Shown: piece by piece, positions 8,105 through 16,089 of the stretch
Position numbering within the stretch: position 1 is the first letter of the stretch
How the letters are laid out: each line of letters begins with the position of its first letter
Assembly (NCBI GenBank): GCA_050742975.1
Contig: JBOGDQ010000152.1
Location: 1-41,856, forward strand
Source of the DNA: JBDTGE01 sp050742975
Lineage (GTDB): Bacteria; Actinomycetota; Actinomycetes; Mycobacteriales; Jatrophihabitantaceae
Length of the DNA stretch: 41,856 nucleotides
Direction: 5' to 3'
Notes under the pieces: model-generated
The model's database searches: none
Seen by the model: the letters and a program-made list of their open reading frames with translations, nothing else
What the model was told of the DNA's origin: nothing
Position numbers and translations under genes: made by a program

Positions 8105-9088
8105 ATGACCGCGGCCTACGTGACGCGCCTCGGACCCGCGGCCGAGATACGCGTGGGGTCGCTACCGGTGCCGCAGCCGGGCGCGGTTGAAGTACTCGTT
8201 CGAGCCGAGGCGATGGCCGTCAACCACGTCGATACCTACGTCCGGTCCGGCGCGTACCGCACGAGCACACCGTTCCCGTTCGTCGTCGGACGAGACCTGG
8301 TCGGGACCGTCGTGGGGCTCGGGTCGGCGGATGTCGGCTTCGGTCCCGGCGACCGGGTCTGGTGCAACAGTCTCGGCTACGGGGGACGGCAGGGGTCCTT
8401 CGGCCAGTACGCCGTCGTGCCGACCGATCGGCTCTACCCGTTGCCGGACGGTGCCGATCCGCGTGACGCCGTGAGCGTGCTGCACACCGCGGCCACGGCG
8501 CAGCTCGGCCTGTTTCGCGAGGCGGGGCTTCGCAGCGGCGAGGTGGTTGTCATCGGTGGCGCTGGCGGTGGCGTTGGCAGCGCGGCGGTGCAACTCGCTG
8601 CCGCCTCGAACGCCCGTGTCATCGCGACCAGCAGCGCCCAGGACGCGAGTTGGTGTCGCCGCTGCGGAACGGACGTCGTGCTGGACTTCACCGATCCGCA
8701 GCAGTGCCGCCGGATCATCAAGCGCGAGGCGCGGGGTGTCGACATGTACTGGGACACCTCCGGCCACCAGGACCTTGCCGAGACGTTGTCGCTGCTCAAC
8801 AGCGGCGGACGCGTGGTCGTCTCCGCGGGTCTGTCCAGCTGGACCACGCTCGCCATCGGCGAGCTGTACACCCGTGATGCGAGCGTGCACGGCTTCGCTA
8901 TCAGCAACGCCTCCGTCGCGGACCTCGCAGGTGCGGCGTCGCTGATCAACGCACTGCTCGGCCGCCGCGAACTTCGCACCCGGATCGCGTTGACCCTGCC
9001 GCTCGCCGAGGCCGCGCGGGCCCACCGCTTGCAGGAGAGTGGCGCTCATCGGCCAGGCCGTATCGTCGTGCGTCCCGAGATGACTTGA
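8105..9088 (+). CDS. Zinc-independent MDR oxidoreductase (quinone oxidoreductase-like)
   Basis: This 327-residue protein of the medium-chain dehydrogenase/reductase superfamily has an N-terminal GroES-like domain (VNHVDTYVRSGAY near 39-51, VVGRDLVGTVVGLG near 60-73) and a Rossmann domain with GGAGGGVGSAAVQLA near 152-166. The structural and catalytic zinc ligands of alcohol dehydrogenases are absent, so it should be an NADPH-dependent enone or quinone reductase type. The start ATG has only a weak ribosome site (AGAGGAA about 20 bases upstream). It sits 43 bp after the hydantoinase gene and converges with the acyl-CoA synthetase gene, with 12 bp between them. The substrate is unknown; reduction of an unsaturated intermediate is plausible. 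Confidence 0.88.
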   Translation: MTAAYVTRLGPAAEIRVGSLPVPQPGAVEVLVRAEAMAVNHVDTYVRSGAYRTSTPFPFVVGRDLVGTVVGLGSADVGFGPGDRVWCNSLGYGGRQGSFGQYAVVPTDRLYPLPDGADPRDAVSVLHTAATAQLGLFREAGLRSGEVVVIGGAGGGVGSAAVQLAAASNARVIATSSAQDASWCRRCGTDVVLDFTDPQQCRRIIKREARGVDMYWDTSGHQDLAETLSLLNSGGRVVVSAGLSSWTTLAIGELYTRDASVHGFAISNASVADLAGAASLINALLGRRELRTRIALTLPLAEAARAHRLQESGAHRPGRIVVRPEMT

Positions 9089-9100
9089 GTAACCCGCCAC

Positions 9101-10678
9101 TCACCGCGTGGGACCGGCGGGGACCGGGCCGGGCGGCGCGAGGGCCGCAGCGAAGCTGTCGCGCAGCGCGCGCTTGAGCACCTTGCCGCCGGCGTTGCGG
9201 GGCAGTTCGTCGAGTAGGACCAGCTCGCGCGGGATCTTGTAGCCGGCCAGCAGGGGACGTAGGTGTGCGTCGAGGTCGTCGAGCGTCAAGGCCGCGCCGT
9301 CCGCGAGGACCACCACGGCCGAGACCTGCTCACCCCACTGCTCGTGGGGTGAGCCGAGGACGGCGATGTCGCGGATCGCCGGGTGGCTCAGCGCGGCCTC
9401 CTCCACCTCGCGCGGGTACACGTTGACACCGCCGCTGATGATGACGTCCTTCTTGCGATCGACGATGTAGAGGTAGCCGTCCTCGTCGCGAACCACGATG
9501 TCGCCACAGCTCAGGAAGCCGTCTTCGGTCGTGCACGCGGCAGAGGCCTCCGCGTCCTTGAGGTAGCCGTTCATCAGGTACGGCGAGCGGCTGAACAGCT
9601 CGCCCGGCTCGCCGGCACCGACCGCCCGGCCTTCGTCGTCGAGGACCTTGAGCTCGGTGAGGAACCAGGCGTGCCCGACCGAGCCGGACTTGCGCCGGGC
9701 GTCGACCGGACGCAGGTCGCTGATGATCCCCGACTCGGTGGAGCCGTACAGCTCGTGCACCCCGGCGGTCGGGAACGTCTCCAGGACCCATGCCTTGAGC
9801 TGGGTCGGCAGCGCCGCGGCGTTGAAGAAGATCGTGTCCAGGCTGGACAGGTCATAGCCCGCGATCCGCTCCGCGCCTAGCGACCTGAGCATCTGAGCAT
9901 GCGTGGGCACCAGGAATACCGACTGTGCCCGGTCCCGCTCGATCATCGCCAGCAGGCCCTCGGCGTTCCATGACCGGAGCATCGAGACCGTCCCGCCGGT
10001 GTGGACGGGGCTGTAGCCGAACGCGAAGCCCGCTCCGTGGTACATCGGGGCCACCGCGATCGAGCGACGCCCGACGCCCAGGTTCCACTCCAGCGCACTC
10101 GCCTGGAACGTGAGTGAACGCGAGCGGTGCGAGATGACGACGCCCTTGGGCCGGCCGGTCGTCCCGGACGTGTAGGCGACACAGAACGGCGCGAGCTCGT
10201 CGAGCGCAAGCAGCGGATCCATGGCGCTCGCACCGGCCAGCGCGTCCTCGTACGGCGCGCCCAGCCTGCAGCCGTCGATCGACAGCACGGTGTCGAGGGC
10301 CGCCGCGGAGGTCGCCGCGGCCGGAGCGCTCGCGTCGTCGAGGATCATCGCGCGGGACTCGGAATGCTCGACGATGTAGTCGATCTCCGGGGCGGTCATC
10401 CGCGGGTTGAGCGGGACCATCACCAGTCCGGCCTTGGCGATTCCGGCCGCGATCTCGCAGTACTCCGAGCGGTTACCGAGCAGCACCGCTACGGTGTCCC
10501 CAGCGCTCAGGCCGCTGCCGAGCAACGCGTTGGCCAGCCGGCTGGCTCGCAGATCCAGTTGACGGTAGGTCAGCACGCTCGTGCCGTCGATGACGGCAGG
10601 AGCGTCGGGCTGCGCTGCAGCGAAGACCCGGATGCCGTCGACGATGGTCAGGGGTGCACCCCCGGTACGAACGGGCAC
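9101..10678 (-). CDS. AMP-forming acyl-CoA synthetase
   Basis: This 525-residue ANL-superfamily ligase makes an acyl-adenylate from a carboxylic acid and ATP and then an acyl-CoA. Its motifs are the P-loop-like YTSGTTGRPKG at about 169-179, ELYGSTESG near 310, YLYIVDRKKDVIISGGVNVYP near 405-425, and the C-terminal catalytic Lys at about 499 in NAGGKVLKR. It starts with GTG at 10678, preceded by AAGGA at good spacing. An IclR-type box lies 35 bp upstream, shared with the divergent iclR gene, so the ligase is probably the regulator's direct target. Fatty, aromatic and dicarboxylic acids are all possible substrates. Confidence 0.93.
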   Translation of the reverse strand: MPVRTGGAPLTIVDGIRVFAAAQPDAPAVIDGTSVLTYRQLDLRASRLANALLGSGLSAGDTVAVLLGNRSEYCEIAAGIAKAGLVMVPLNPRMTAPEIDYIVEHSESRAMILDDASAPAAATSAAALDTVLSIDGCRLGAPYEDALAGASAMDPLLALDELAPFCVAYTSGTTGRPKGVVISHRSRSLTFQASALEWNLGVGRRSIAVAPMYHGAGFAFGYSPVHTGGTVSMLRSWNAEGLLAMIERDRAQSVFLVPTHAQMLRSLGAERIAGYDLSSLDTIFFNAAALPTQLKAWVLETFPTAGVHELYGSTESGIISDLRPVDARRKSGSVGHAWFLTELKVLDDEGRAVGAGEPGELFSRSPYLMNGYLKDAEASAACTTEDGFLSCGDIVVRDEDGYLYIVDRKKDVIISGGVNVYPREVEEAALSHPAIRDIAVLGSPHEQWGEQVSAVVVLADGAALTLDDLDAHLRPLLAGYKIPRELVLLDELPRNAGGKVLKRALRDSFAAALAPPGPVPAGPTR

Positions 10679-10712
10679 GGTTGTTCCTTCCGGACGAGGA
10701 GGCGAGGATATC

Positions 10713-10725
10713 GGAACACTGTTTC
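10713..10725. promoter_or_regulatory. IclR-type operator GGAAC-N3-GTTTC
   Basis: A 13-bp imperfect palindrome, GGAAC ACT GTTTC, sits between the divergent acyl-CoA synthetase (start 10678) and IclR regulator 1 (start 10840). The preceding 12-mer GGATATCGGAAC (10706-10717) occurs identically at 39716-39727, upstream of the WxL-like gene. Such placement is usual for autoregulated IclR-family regulators. Confidence 0.65.
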
Positions 10726-10839
10726 GAAGTCACTAGACCGGGCTCACGACCGAGCCGCCCGCGGCGGTCCGGTCATAGACTCCGTTCGCTGTCACCGCGC
10801 CGACTCGTCGACGGTGCCCGATCGACTTTGGAGATTCCC

Positions 10840-11655
10840 GTGGTCAAGCAAGACACGAAGGCGAGCCGGACCGGCGAGGATGCGTCCGGCAGCCAGTCGA
10901 TCGCCGCAGTCGAGCGGGCGATCGACGTGTTGCTCCTGTTCGGCCGAAGCACCGCGCAGAGTCTCGGGGTCACCGAGATCGCAGCCGAGCTGGACATGCC
11001 GAAAGCCGCTGTGCACCGCATCCTCACCTCGCTGCGCAGCCGCGACCTGATCGCGTTCGAACCCTCGTCCCGTCGTTACCTGTTGGGTGCCGCTGCCGTG
11101 GGCCTGGGCCGTGCCTATCTGGCCAAGCTCGACGTGCGTGCGCTGGCCGCCGCAGAGCTGAGCCGGCTCTCGGCGGAGACGGCCGAGACAGCCACGCTGT
11201 CGATCCGCAACGGCGATCAGCGCATCTACGTCGACCAGGTGCTGCCGCGGCGCGAGGTCCGCATGGAGGTCGCCATCGGCAGTGCTCATGCCCTGCACGC
11301 CGGCGCCTCGTCGAAGGCGTTCCTAGCCTTCGACTCGGACGAGCAGATCACGGCGTACATCGGCCGGAACGGCCTGAAGGGCCTCACCGCTAAGACCATC
11401 ACCGACGAGAAGCGGCTGCGGCGCGACCTGGCAAGCATCCGCAAGCGCGGCTACGCGACCTCGTCCGGGGAGCGGCAGGCCGGGGCGGCGTCGGTGGCCG
11501 CGCCGATCCTCGACCACGAGGGCATCGTGATCGCCGTCGTGAGCGTCTCCGGTCCGGCCGAGCGACTGAAGAACGAACTGCCCGAGTGCACTGCGGCGCT
11601 CCTGGCGGCGACCGCCCGGCTCTCCGCCCGGCTGGGCCACGCCGTCGGGGCGTGA
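10840..11655 (+). CDS. IclR-family transcriptional regulator 1
   Basis: This 271-residue protein has an N-terminal winged helix-turn-helix (about 20-80, with LGVTEIAAELDMPKAAVHR) and a C-terminal GAF-like effector domain (YVDQVLPRREVRM, HAGASSKAFLAF, and GERQAGAASVAAPI near 210). These are the standard IclR landmarks. The frame is open from 10654, but GTG at 10840 with GGAG six bases upstream gives a normal IclR length, and earlier codons encode no recognisable domain. It is divergent from the acyl-CoA synthetase and shares an operator-like palindrome with it. The recognition helix is nearly identical to that of regulator 2 (38805-39593). It probably binds a pathway acid or CoA intermediate. 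Confidence 0.93.
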   Translation: MVKQDTKASRTGEDASGSQSIAAVERAIDVLLLFGRSTAQSLGVTEIAAELDMPKAAVHRILTSLRSRDLIAFEPSSRRYLLGAAAVGLGRAYLAKLDVRALAAAELSRLSAETAETATLSIRNGDQRIYVDQVLPRREVRMEVAIGSAHALHAGASSKAFLAFDSDEQITAYIGRNGLKGLTAKTITDEKRLRRDLASIRKRGYATSSGERQAGAASVAAPILDHEGIVIAVVSVSGPAERLKNELPECTAALLAATARLSARLGHAVGA

Positions 11656-11671
11656 ACAGGAGCGCGTGTCC

Positions 11672-11700
11672 TTGACCCCTCCTGGCTTGTGGCATAACGT
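11672..11700 (+). promoter_or_regulatory. Putative promoter of the double-cupin gene
   Basis: TTGACC (11672-11677) and TAACGT (11695-11700) are separated by 17 bases. The IclR-type boxes at 11717-11741 lie just downstream, near or after the expected transcription start, a position that suits repression. Assigned by eye. Confidence 0.45.
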
Positions 11701-11716
11701 CGTGCGAAACAAAGTG

Positions 11717-11741
11717 TGAACACTGTTTCGGTAGTTGGAAC
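11717..11741. promoter_or_regulatory. IclR-type operator, three half-sites
   Basis: TGAAC (11717-11721), N3, GTTTC (11725-11729), N7, GGAAC (11737-11741). The two GAAC half-sites are exactly 20 bp apart. A further GAAAC stands at 11706-11710. The box is 28-52 bp before the GTG start of the double cupin. Confidence 0.65.
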
Positions 11742-11768
11742 ACCGCCAGTCGAGAGGAAAGACTGCCC

Positions 11769-13013
11769 GTGCGACCCCATGTAGAGACCATCCTGGAAGA
11801 CGACTACGTCTGGCACGCCGCGGAGCTCACCCTGGGCGAGGGCCGGGCGAGCGAACGACGGTTGTCGGTGGACGAGGAGGACGGGTCGTCCTCGCTGCGC
11901 ATCGACTTCCACACCGTCTGGTGGCGCGGCGCGGGGATCCACCACGCCACCACCGAGTACCACGTGCTCGACGGCGAGATGACCTACGGCGATCAGAAGA
12001 TCGGCAAGGGTGCTTACCTGTACGCGCCCAAGGGCGTGCCCACCGACGCGATCCGCTTCAGCGAGGGCAGCAAGATCCTGCAGTACCGCGAGTACGGCGA
12101 CGCCGGTTTCGACGCGGTCGACTCGCTGCGGGCGCCGCGTTGGAAGGACGCCCGCGAGGACGTGATCGTCATAGACACCGAGGCGATGAAGTGGGACGCC
12201 GTCCCGAACCCGGGGCCGATGCCGGGGCTGTTCATCAAGTACCTGCACGTCGACCCGGTCACGCACTTCTACACCCGCCTCGTCTACGCGCAGGAGGGCT
12301 GGACGGACCACCGCCTGGCGCACCACCCGTGTTACGAGGAGGCGTACACGACCCAGGGCAAGATGGCCTACAACTTCGGCGATCTCGATCCGGGTGCGTA
12401 CTTCTTCCGCCCGGCCCGGGTCAAGCACGGGCACTTCACCTCGCTCGAGGGCGGCTGCACCTGGCTGTTCCGTTCGGACGGCGAGCTGCTCAACTGGTAC
12501 ACCCAGAACGAGTGGGTGCGCTGGGGTGGCGAGGCGGTCAACTACGGGCCGGACGGCGGGCGGATGACGTGGTCGATGTCCAGCCATGAGCTCGCGGACG
12601 GCGGCACCTGGCGCAGCGAGAAGGACATCGAGCTGCTGGAGAAGTCAGTGGCCTTCCAGCGCTCGCTCGAGCAGCCCGACGTCGACTACCTGCAGCACGG
12701 GACCGGTCAGGACAAGAGCCTGATCGCCATGGCCAAGGCAATGGACGCCGCCCGGCTGCAAGCCGGTCACGATCACGGTCACAGCGACACCGGTGAGGAC
12801 CACGAGCACGGCCCGCGCACCCACACGCACGCCGAGTACGGCTGGCCCGAACCGCGCAGCCTCGAGCACCCGCGCGAGCGCACCGACGAGAACCGGCACA
12901 ACTGGGGTGCGGGCCGCCCGCACCAGGACGGCGAGACGATTCCGGTCCCCATCCTGTCCTCGCTGCCGGTGCGCAGCCGCTCGATCGGCCGCTGGGACGG
13001 CGACGGCATGTAG
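11769..13013 (+). CDS. Double-cupin protein with histidine-rich segment
   Basis: This 414-residue protein has two cupin-like barrels (roughly 15-120 and 145-265). The first has a clear cupin core (GIHHATTEYHVLDGEMTYG, then GAYLYAPKGVPT near 78-88); the second has YEEAYTTQGKMAYN and GAYFFRPARVKHGHF near 215-222. The type is close to ChrR-like/DUF4437 cupins. After a linker, residues about 336-360 are very rich in His, Asp and Glu (GHDHGHSD...DHEHG...HTHAEYGW), probably metal-binding. The GTG start at 11769 follows GAGAGGAAA. The nitrilase-fold gene lies 84 bp downstream in the same direction. Cupins of this sort can be ring-cleaving dioxygenases or isomerases; the reaction here is not known. 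Confidence 0.75.
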   Translation: MRPHVETILEDDYVWHAAELTLGEGRASERRLSVDEEDGSSSLRIDFHTVWWRGAGIHHATTEYHVLDGEMTYGDQKIGKGAYLYAPKGVPTDAIRFSEGSKILQYREYGDAGFDAVDSLRAPRWKDAREDVIVIDTEAMKWDAVPNPGPMPGLFIKYLHVDPVTHFYTRLVYAQEGWTDHRLAHHPCYEEAYTTQGKMAYNFGDLDPGAYFFRPARVKHGHFTSLEGGCTWLFRSDGELLNWYTQNEWVRWGGEAVNYGPDGGRMTWSMSSHELADGGTWRSEKDIELLEKSVAFQRSLEQPDVDYLQHGTGQDKSLIAMAKAMDAARLQAGHDHGHSDTGEDHEHGPRTHTHAEYGWPEPRSLEHPRERTDENRHNWGAGRPHQDGETIPVPILSSLPVRSRSIGRWDGDGM

Positions 13014-13018
13014 CACGG

Positions 13019-13047
13019 GCCGCTCCGTCGCTATGGAAGGGAGCGGC
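13019..13047 (+). terminator. Hairpin between double cupin and nitrilase-like gene
   Basis: GCCGCTCC (13019-13026) pairs perfectly with GGAGCGGC (13040-13047) around a 13-base loop, beginning five bases after the cupin stop codon. No T-run follows, so it may be a weak terminator, attenuator or mRNA-stability element rather than a full stop. Confidence 0.35.
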
Positions 13048-13097
13048 GGGTCAGCCCAGGTTCCGGCAAACAGCCAATCGAGAGGGCAACCGCTCGC

Positions 13098-14168
13098 ATG
13101 ACGACTTCCAGTTCGGACACCACGAACCCGCCGGCAGCCGGTCCGGCGTTCCGCGCCCTGGCGCTGCAGATCCAGACGCGCGCCGTGAACGGGCTTGGTC
13201 GAGACGACGCGCGCGCCGCCATGGCGGAAGCGATCGCCCGCATCGGCCGCCAAGCCGGCGCGGCCGTGGCCTGGCACGGCCGGGACGTCCGCCTTGTCGT
13301 GCTGCCCGAGTACGTGCTGAGCGGGTTCCCGATGGGTGACACGGTGGCCGGCTGGGCCGACCTGGTCGGCCTCGAGTCCGACGGTCCCGAATACGACGCG
13401 CTGGGTGCGATCGCGCAGAGCCTGGGCGTGTACCTGGCCGGCAACAGCTACGAGCTCGACCCCAACTTCGCCGACCTGTACTTCCAGGCCAGCTGGATCA
13501 TCGACCCGTCCGGCGACGTGGTGTTGCGCTACCGGCGCCTGCATTCGCTCTACTCGCCCTCGCCTTACGACGTCTGGGATCGCTACCTCGAGTTGTACGG
13601 GATCGACGCAGTGTTGCCGGTCGCACGCACCGAACTGGGCGCCCTGGCGGCGATCGCCAGCGAGGAGATCCTCTATCCGGAGCTGTCGCGGGCGCTCGCG
13701 CTGCGCGGTGCCGAGGTCATCGTCCATTCGACGTCTGAGGTCTCGAGTCCGGACCTCACGCCGAAGGCGATCGCCCGCCGCGCCCGGGCCATCGAGAACA
13801 CGGCCTACGTCGTGTCGTGCAACTCCGGCGGCCTCGCCGGCATCGGCATCCCGGCCGACTCGACCAACGGCGGGTCGGAGATCCTGGACTTCGCCGGCCG
13901 GCCGCTTGCCCGGGCCGGGGCGGGGGAGAGCGTCGTGGCCTGCGCGGAACTCGACCTGTCCGTGCTGCGCCGCGAGCGGTCCCGGCCGGGCATGGGCAAC
14001 CTGCTCTCGCGCACCAAGACCGCGTTGTGGGCGCAGGAATACGCCCGGCACGACGTGGAGCGGCCTGGTGGCTTGCTGGTCGACGGCGCCCGGCCGGAGC
14101 GTTCCTACTTCGGGGCCCGGCAGCGCGAGGTACTTGACCGGCTGCACGCCGCAGGCGTGCTCTCGTGA
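13098..14168 (+). CDS. Nitrilase-superfamily (carbon-nitrogen hydrolase) protein lacking the catalytic Cys
   Basis: This 356-residue protein has the nitrilase fold throughout: LVVLPEYVLSGFP with the Glu71 of the triad, YRRLH near 145-149, an ILYPELSRALALRGAEV segment near 191-207, and RAIENTAYVVSCNS near 230-243. Normal members hydrolyse nitriles or amides using Glu-Lys-Cys. Here the Lys position is Arg147 and the Cys position, seven residues before the Glu of the (F/Y)PE motif, is Ser188 (codon AGC at 13659-13661). It is therefore either catalytically dead or uses a serine. The ATG follows GAGAGGG. It is probably cotranscribed with the double cupin. The fold is certain, the activity uncertain. 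Confidence 0.85.
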   Translation: MTTSSSDTTNPPAAGPAFRALALQIQTRAVNGLGRDDARAAMAEAIARIGRQAGAAVAWHGRDVRLVVLPEYVLSGFPMGDTVAGWADLVGLESDGPEYDALGAIAQSLGVYLAGNSYELDPNFADLYFQASWIIDPSGDVVLRYRRLHSLYSPSPYDVWDRYLELYGIDAVLPVARTELGALAAIASEEILYPELSRALALRGAEVIVHSTSEVSSPDLTPKAIARRARAIENTAYVVSCNSGGLAGIGIPADSTNGGSEILDFAGRPLARAGAGESVVACAELDLSVLRRERSRPGMGNLLSRTKTALWAQEYARHDVERPGGLLVDGARPERSYFGARQREVLDRLHAAGVLS

Positions 14169-14192
14169 GCTACTTCAAGGTTATAGACATCT

Positions 14193-14204
14193 CGTCAGAA
14201 AACT
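14193..14204 (+). promoter_or_regulatory. Shared element CGTCAGAAAACT upstream of the MaoC operon
   Basis: The 12-mer CGTCAGAAAACT recurs, on the minus strand, at 38753-38742 before the LANTG gene, and as CGTCAGAAAGTT at 26306-26317 before haem oxygenase. In each case it points towards the gene. Here and at 38753 it is closely followed by IclR-type half-sites. It may be an activator site or promoter element; the function is unknown. Confidence 0.4.
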
Positions 14205-14209
14205 TATTT

Positions 14210-14242
14210 GGAACGCTTGATCACCCAATGGAACGCCGTTAC
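14210..14242. promoter_or_regulatory. IclR-type operator, paired sites 20 bp apart
   Basis: GGAAC (14210-14214) is followed exactly 20 bp later by GGAAC (14230-14234)-N3-GTTAC (14238-14242). The upstream partner half-site TGATC at 14218 is weak. The box lies 54-86 bp before the ATG of the first gene of the twelve-gene operon. Confidence 0.6.
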
Positions 14243-14295
14243 GCTGGTGCCCTGCCTATCGCCACCGTTCATCGTGGCGCAGAAGGGACTCCGCA

Positions 14296-14823
14296 ATGAC
14301 GGTGCACGCGGCCGAACTCGGCCGGTTCTACGACGACTTCGTGGTGGGCGACCTCTACCAGCACCCGTTCGGCCGCACGATCAGCGAGACCGACTCCACC
14401 TGGTTCACGCAGCTCACCTGCAACACGAACCAGAACCATTTCAACGCGCACCTGGCAGCGTCGAACCCGATCACCGGTGGACGGATCATCGTGAACTCCG
14501 GGTTCACCGTCGCGCTGGTGCTCGGCCTGTCGGTCATCGACACCAGCCAGAACGCGGTCGCGAACCTGGGCTGGACCGACATCAAGCTGGTGCACCCGGT
14601 CTACGTAGGCGACACGGTGTACGCCGAGAGCCTGATCACCGATCGGCGGGAGAGCTCGTCCCGGCCCGGCATGGGCATCGTCACGATGATCACCCGCGGC
14701 CTGAACCAGGACGGGGTCGAGCTGGTGACCTGGAGCCGGTCGGTGTTGATGCCCAAGCGCGAGACGGGCATCGGGCAGGGTTACTTCCCGCAGGGCACCA
14801 GCGGGCCGTTAGTCGCCCCGTGA
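14296..14823 (+). CDS. MaoC-family hydratase/dehydratase, mesaconyl-CoA hydratase-like
   Basis: This 175-residue single hot-dog protein carries features of the mesaconyl-CoA hydratase (beta-methylmalyl-CoA dehydratase) branch of MaoC enzymes. They are RTISETDSTWFTQLT near 27-41, NTNQNHFNAHLA near 43-54 (Asn replaces Asp in the usual D-x-N-x-x-H), and GLSVIDTSQNAVANLGW near 76-92. HPVYVGDTVYAES and RRESSSRPGMGIVT follow near 99-128. These enzymes add or remove water on branched dicarboxylyl-CoA thioesters. The ATG follows GAAGGGA. It is the first gene of the large operon and overlaps the CoA-transferase start by four bases. The CitE-like lyase further down would be its logical partner. Confidence 0.85.
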   Translation: MTVHAAELGRFYDDFVVGDLYQHPFGRTISETDSTWFTQLTCNTNQNHFNAHLAASNPITGGRIIVNSGFTVALVLGLSVIDTSQNAVANLGWTDIKLVHPVYVGDTVYAESLITDRRESSSRPGMGIVTMITRGLNQDGVELVTWSRSVLMPKRETGIGQGYFPQGTSGPLVAP

Positions 14824-16082
14824 GCGGGCCGGCACGGCGTCCGCTGGAGGACATCCGGATCGTCGCCGTCGAGCAGTACGGAGCCGGACCGTGGGGCTCG
14901 CTGCATCTTGCCGACCTCGGTGCCGAGGTGATCAAGATCGAGGATCCGGCTGTGCGCGGCGACGTCGGTCGGTACGTCCCGCCGTACGCCGACGGCGAGG
15001 ACTCGCTGTTCTTCGAGGTCTTCAACCGCAACAAGCAAAGCCTGTCGCTCGACCTCTCGGCCCCGGCCGGACGGGCCGTGTTCGAGGACCTGGTGCGCAG
15101 CAGCGACGCGGTGTACTCCAACCTGCGCGGCGACGTGCCTGCCAAGATCGGCATCACCTACGACGACCTGAAGCACCTCAACCGTCGGATCGTGTGCTGC
15201 TCGCTGTCCGGGTTCGGGATGAGCGGGCCCCGGACCAAGGAGCCGGGCTACGACTACGTCCTTCAGGGCCTGCTGGGCTGGATGGACGTCACCGGTGAGC
15301 CGGACGGTCCACCGGCCAAGTCGGGGCTGTCGATGGTCGACTACTCCGCCGGCTTCGTCGCGGCGATCTCGCTGCTCGCCGCGATCCACGCAGCCCGGCG
15401 CGACGGCGTGGGCATGGACTGCGACGTCTCCCTGTTCGACACCGCGCTCGCGATGTTGAACTACCCGGCCACCTGGCACCTCAATGCCGGCTATCAGCCA
15501 CAGCGCACCCGGCACTCCGCGCACCCGTCCCTCGTGCCGTTCCAGCTGTTCCAGACGGCGGACTCGTGGGTCGTCGTCGGCTGCCCGAAGGAGAAGTTCT
15601 GGCAGCGTCTCGTCGGCATCGTCGGGCACCCGGAATGGATCGACGACGAGCGCTTCGCCGACTTCGCCGCACGCGAGCGCAACCGGGAGCCGCTGCTCGC
15701 GCTGCTGGAGCCGATCTTCACCGAGAAGACGTCGGCGCAGTGGCTCGAGCAGCTCTACGCGGCCGGTATCCCGTGCGGGCCGGTGAACACCGTCGCCGAG
15801 GCGCTGGCCGATCCGCACACCGCGGCTCGCGGCCTGATCGTCGAGACCGAGCACCCGCGCTACGGCACGCTGCGCCTTCCGTCCACCGCGGTCAAGGCGG
15901 GTGGGCAGCCGCCGCCGAACCGCCGCGCGCCGCAGCGCAACGAGGACTTCCTGCACATCGTGACCGAAACGATCGGATACACCGACGCGCGGATCGCCCA
16001 GCTCGTCGCGGCGGGAGCGTTCGGCGCACCGCGCTCGGTGCCGCACATCCCGGACGAGTACGCGCCTCGGGCGGACGCGTGA
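14820..16082 (+). CDS. Class III CoA-transferase (CaiB/BaiF family), second copy
   Basis: This 420-residue protein has the family N-terminus (LEDIRIVAVEQYGAGPWGSLHLADLGAEVIKIED) and the conserved aspartate Asp174 in GLSMVDYSAG. YVLQGLLGWMDVTGEPDGPP near 146-165 and the C-terminal GIPCGPVNTVAEALADPH region are also typical. GTG at 14820 overlaps the MaoC stop as GTGA; the longer open frame upstream is shadow of MaoC. It should transfer CoA between organic acids. Beside a mesaconyl-CoA-hydratase-like gene, an intramolecular mesaconyl-CoA C1-C4 transferase or a succinyl-CoA-dependent transferase are both reasonable, but neither is proven. It is only distantly similar to the transferase at 5182-6423, so this is no recent duplication. 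Confidence 0.92.
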   Translation: MSGPARRPLEDIRIVAVEQYGAGPWGSLHLADLGAEVIKIEDPAVRGDVGRYVPPYADGEDSLFFEVFNRNKQSLSLDLSAPAGRAVFEDLVRSSDAVYSNLRGDVPAKIGITYDDLKHLNRRIVCCSLSGFGMSGPRTKEPGYDYVLQGLLGWMDVTGEPDGPPAKSGLSMVDYSAGFVAAISLLAAIHAARRDGVGMDCDVSLFDTALAMLNYPATWHLNAGYQPQRTRHSAHPSLVPFQLFQTADSWVVVGCPKEKFWQRLVGIVGHPEWIDDERFADFAARERNREPLLALLEPIFTEKTSAQWLEQLYAAGIPCGPVNTVAEALADPHTAARGLIVETEHPRYGTLRLPSTAVKAGGQPPPNRRAPQRNEDFLHIVTETIGYTDARIAQLVAAGAFGAPRSVPHIPDEYAPRADA

Positions 16083-16089
16083 TGCTGCA

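Noticed and set aside
14208..14295. Long open frame from 14208 running into the second CoA-transferase.
   Set aside because: It is the shadow of the MaoC gene. MaoC at 14296 has a full family signature and a ribosome site, and the transferase start is the GTG at 14820.
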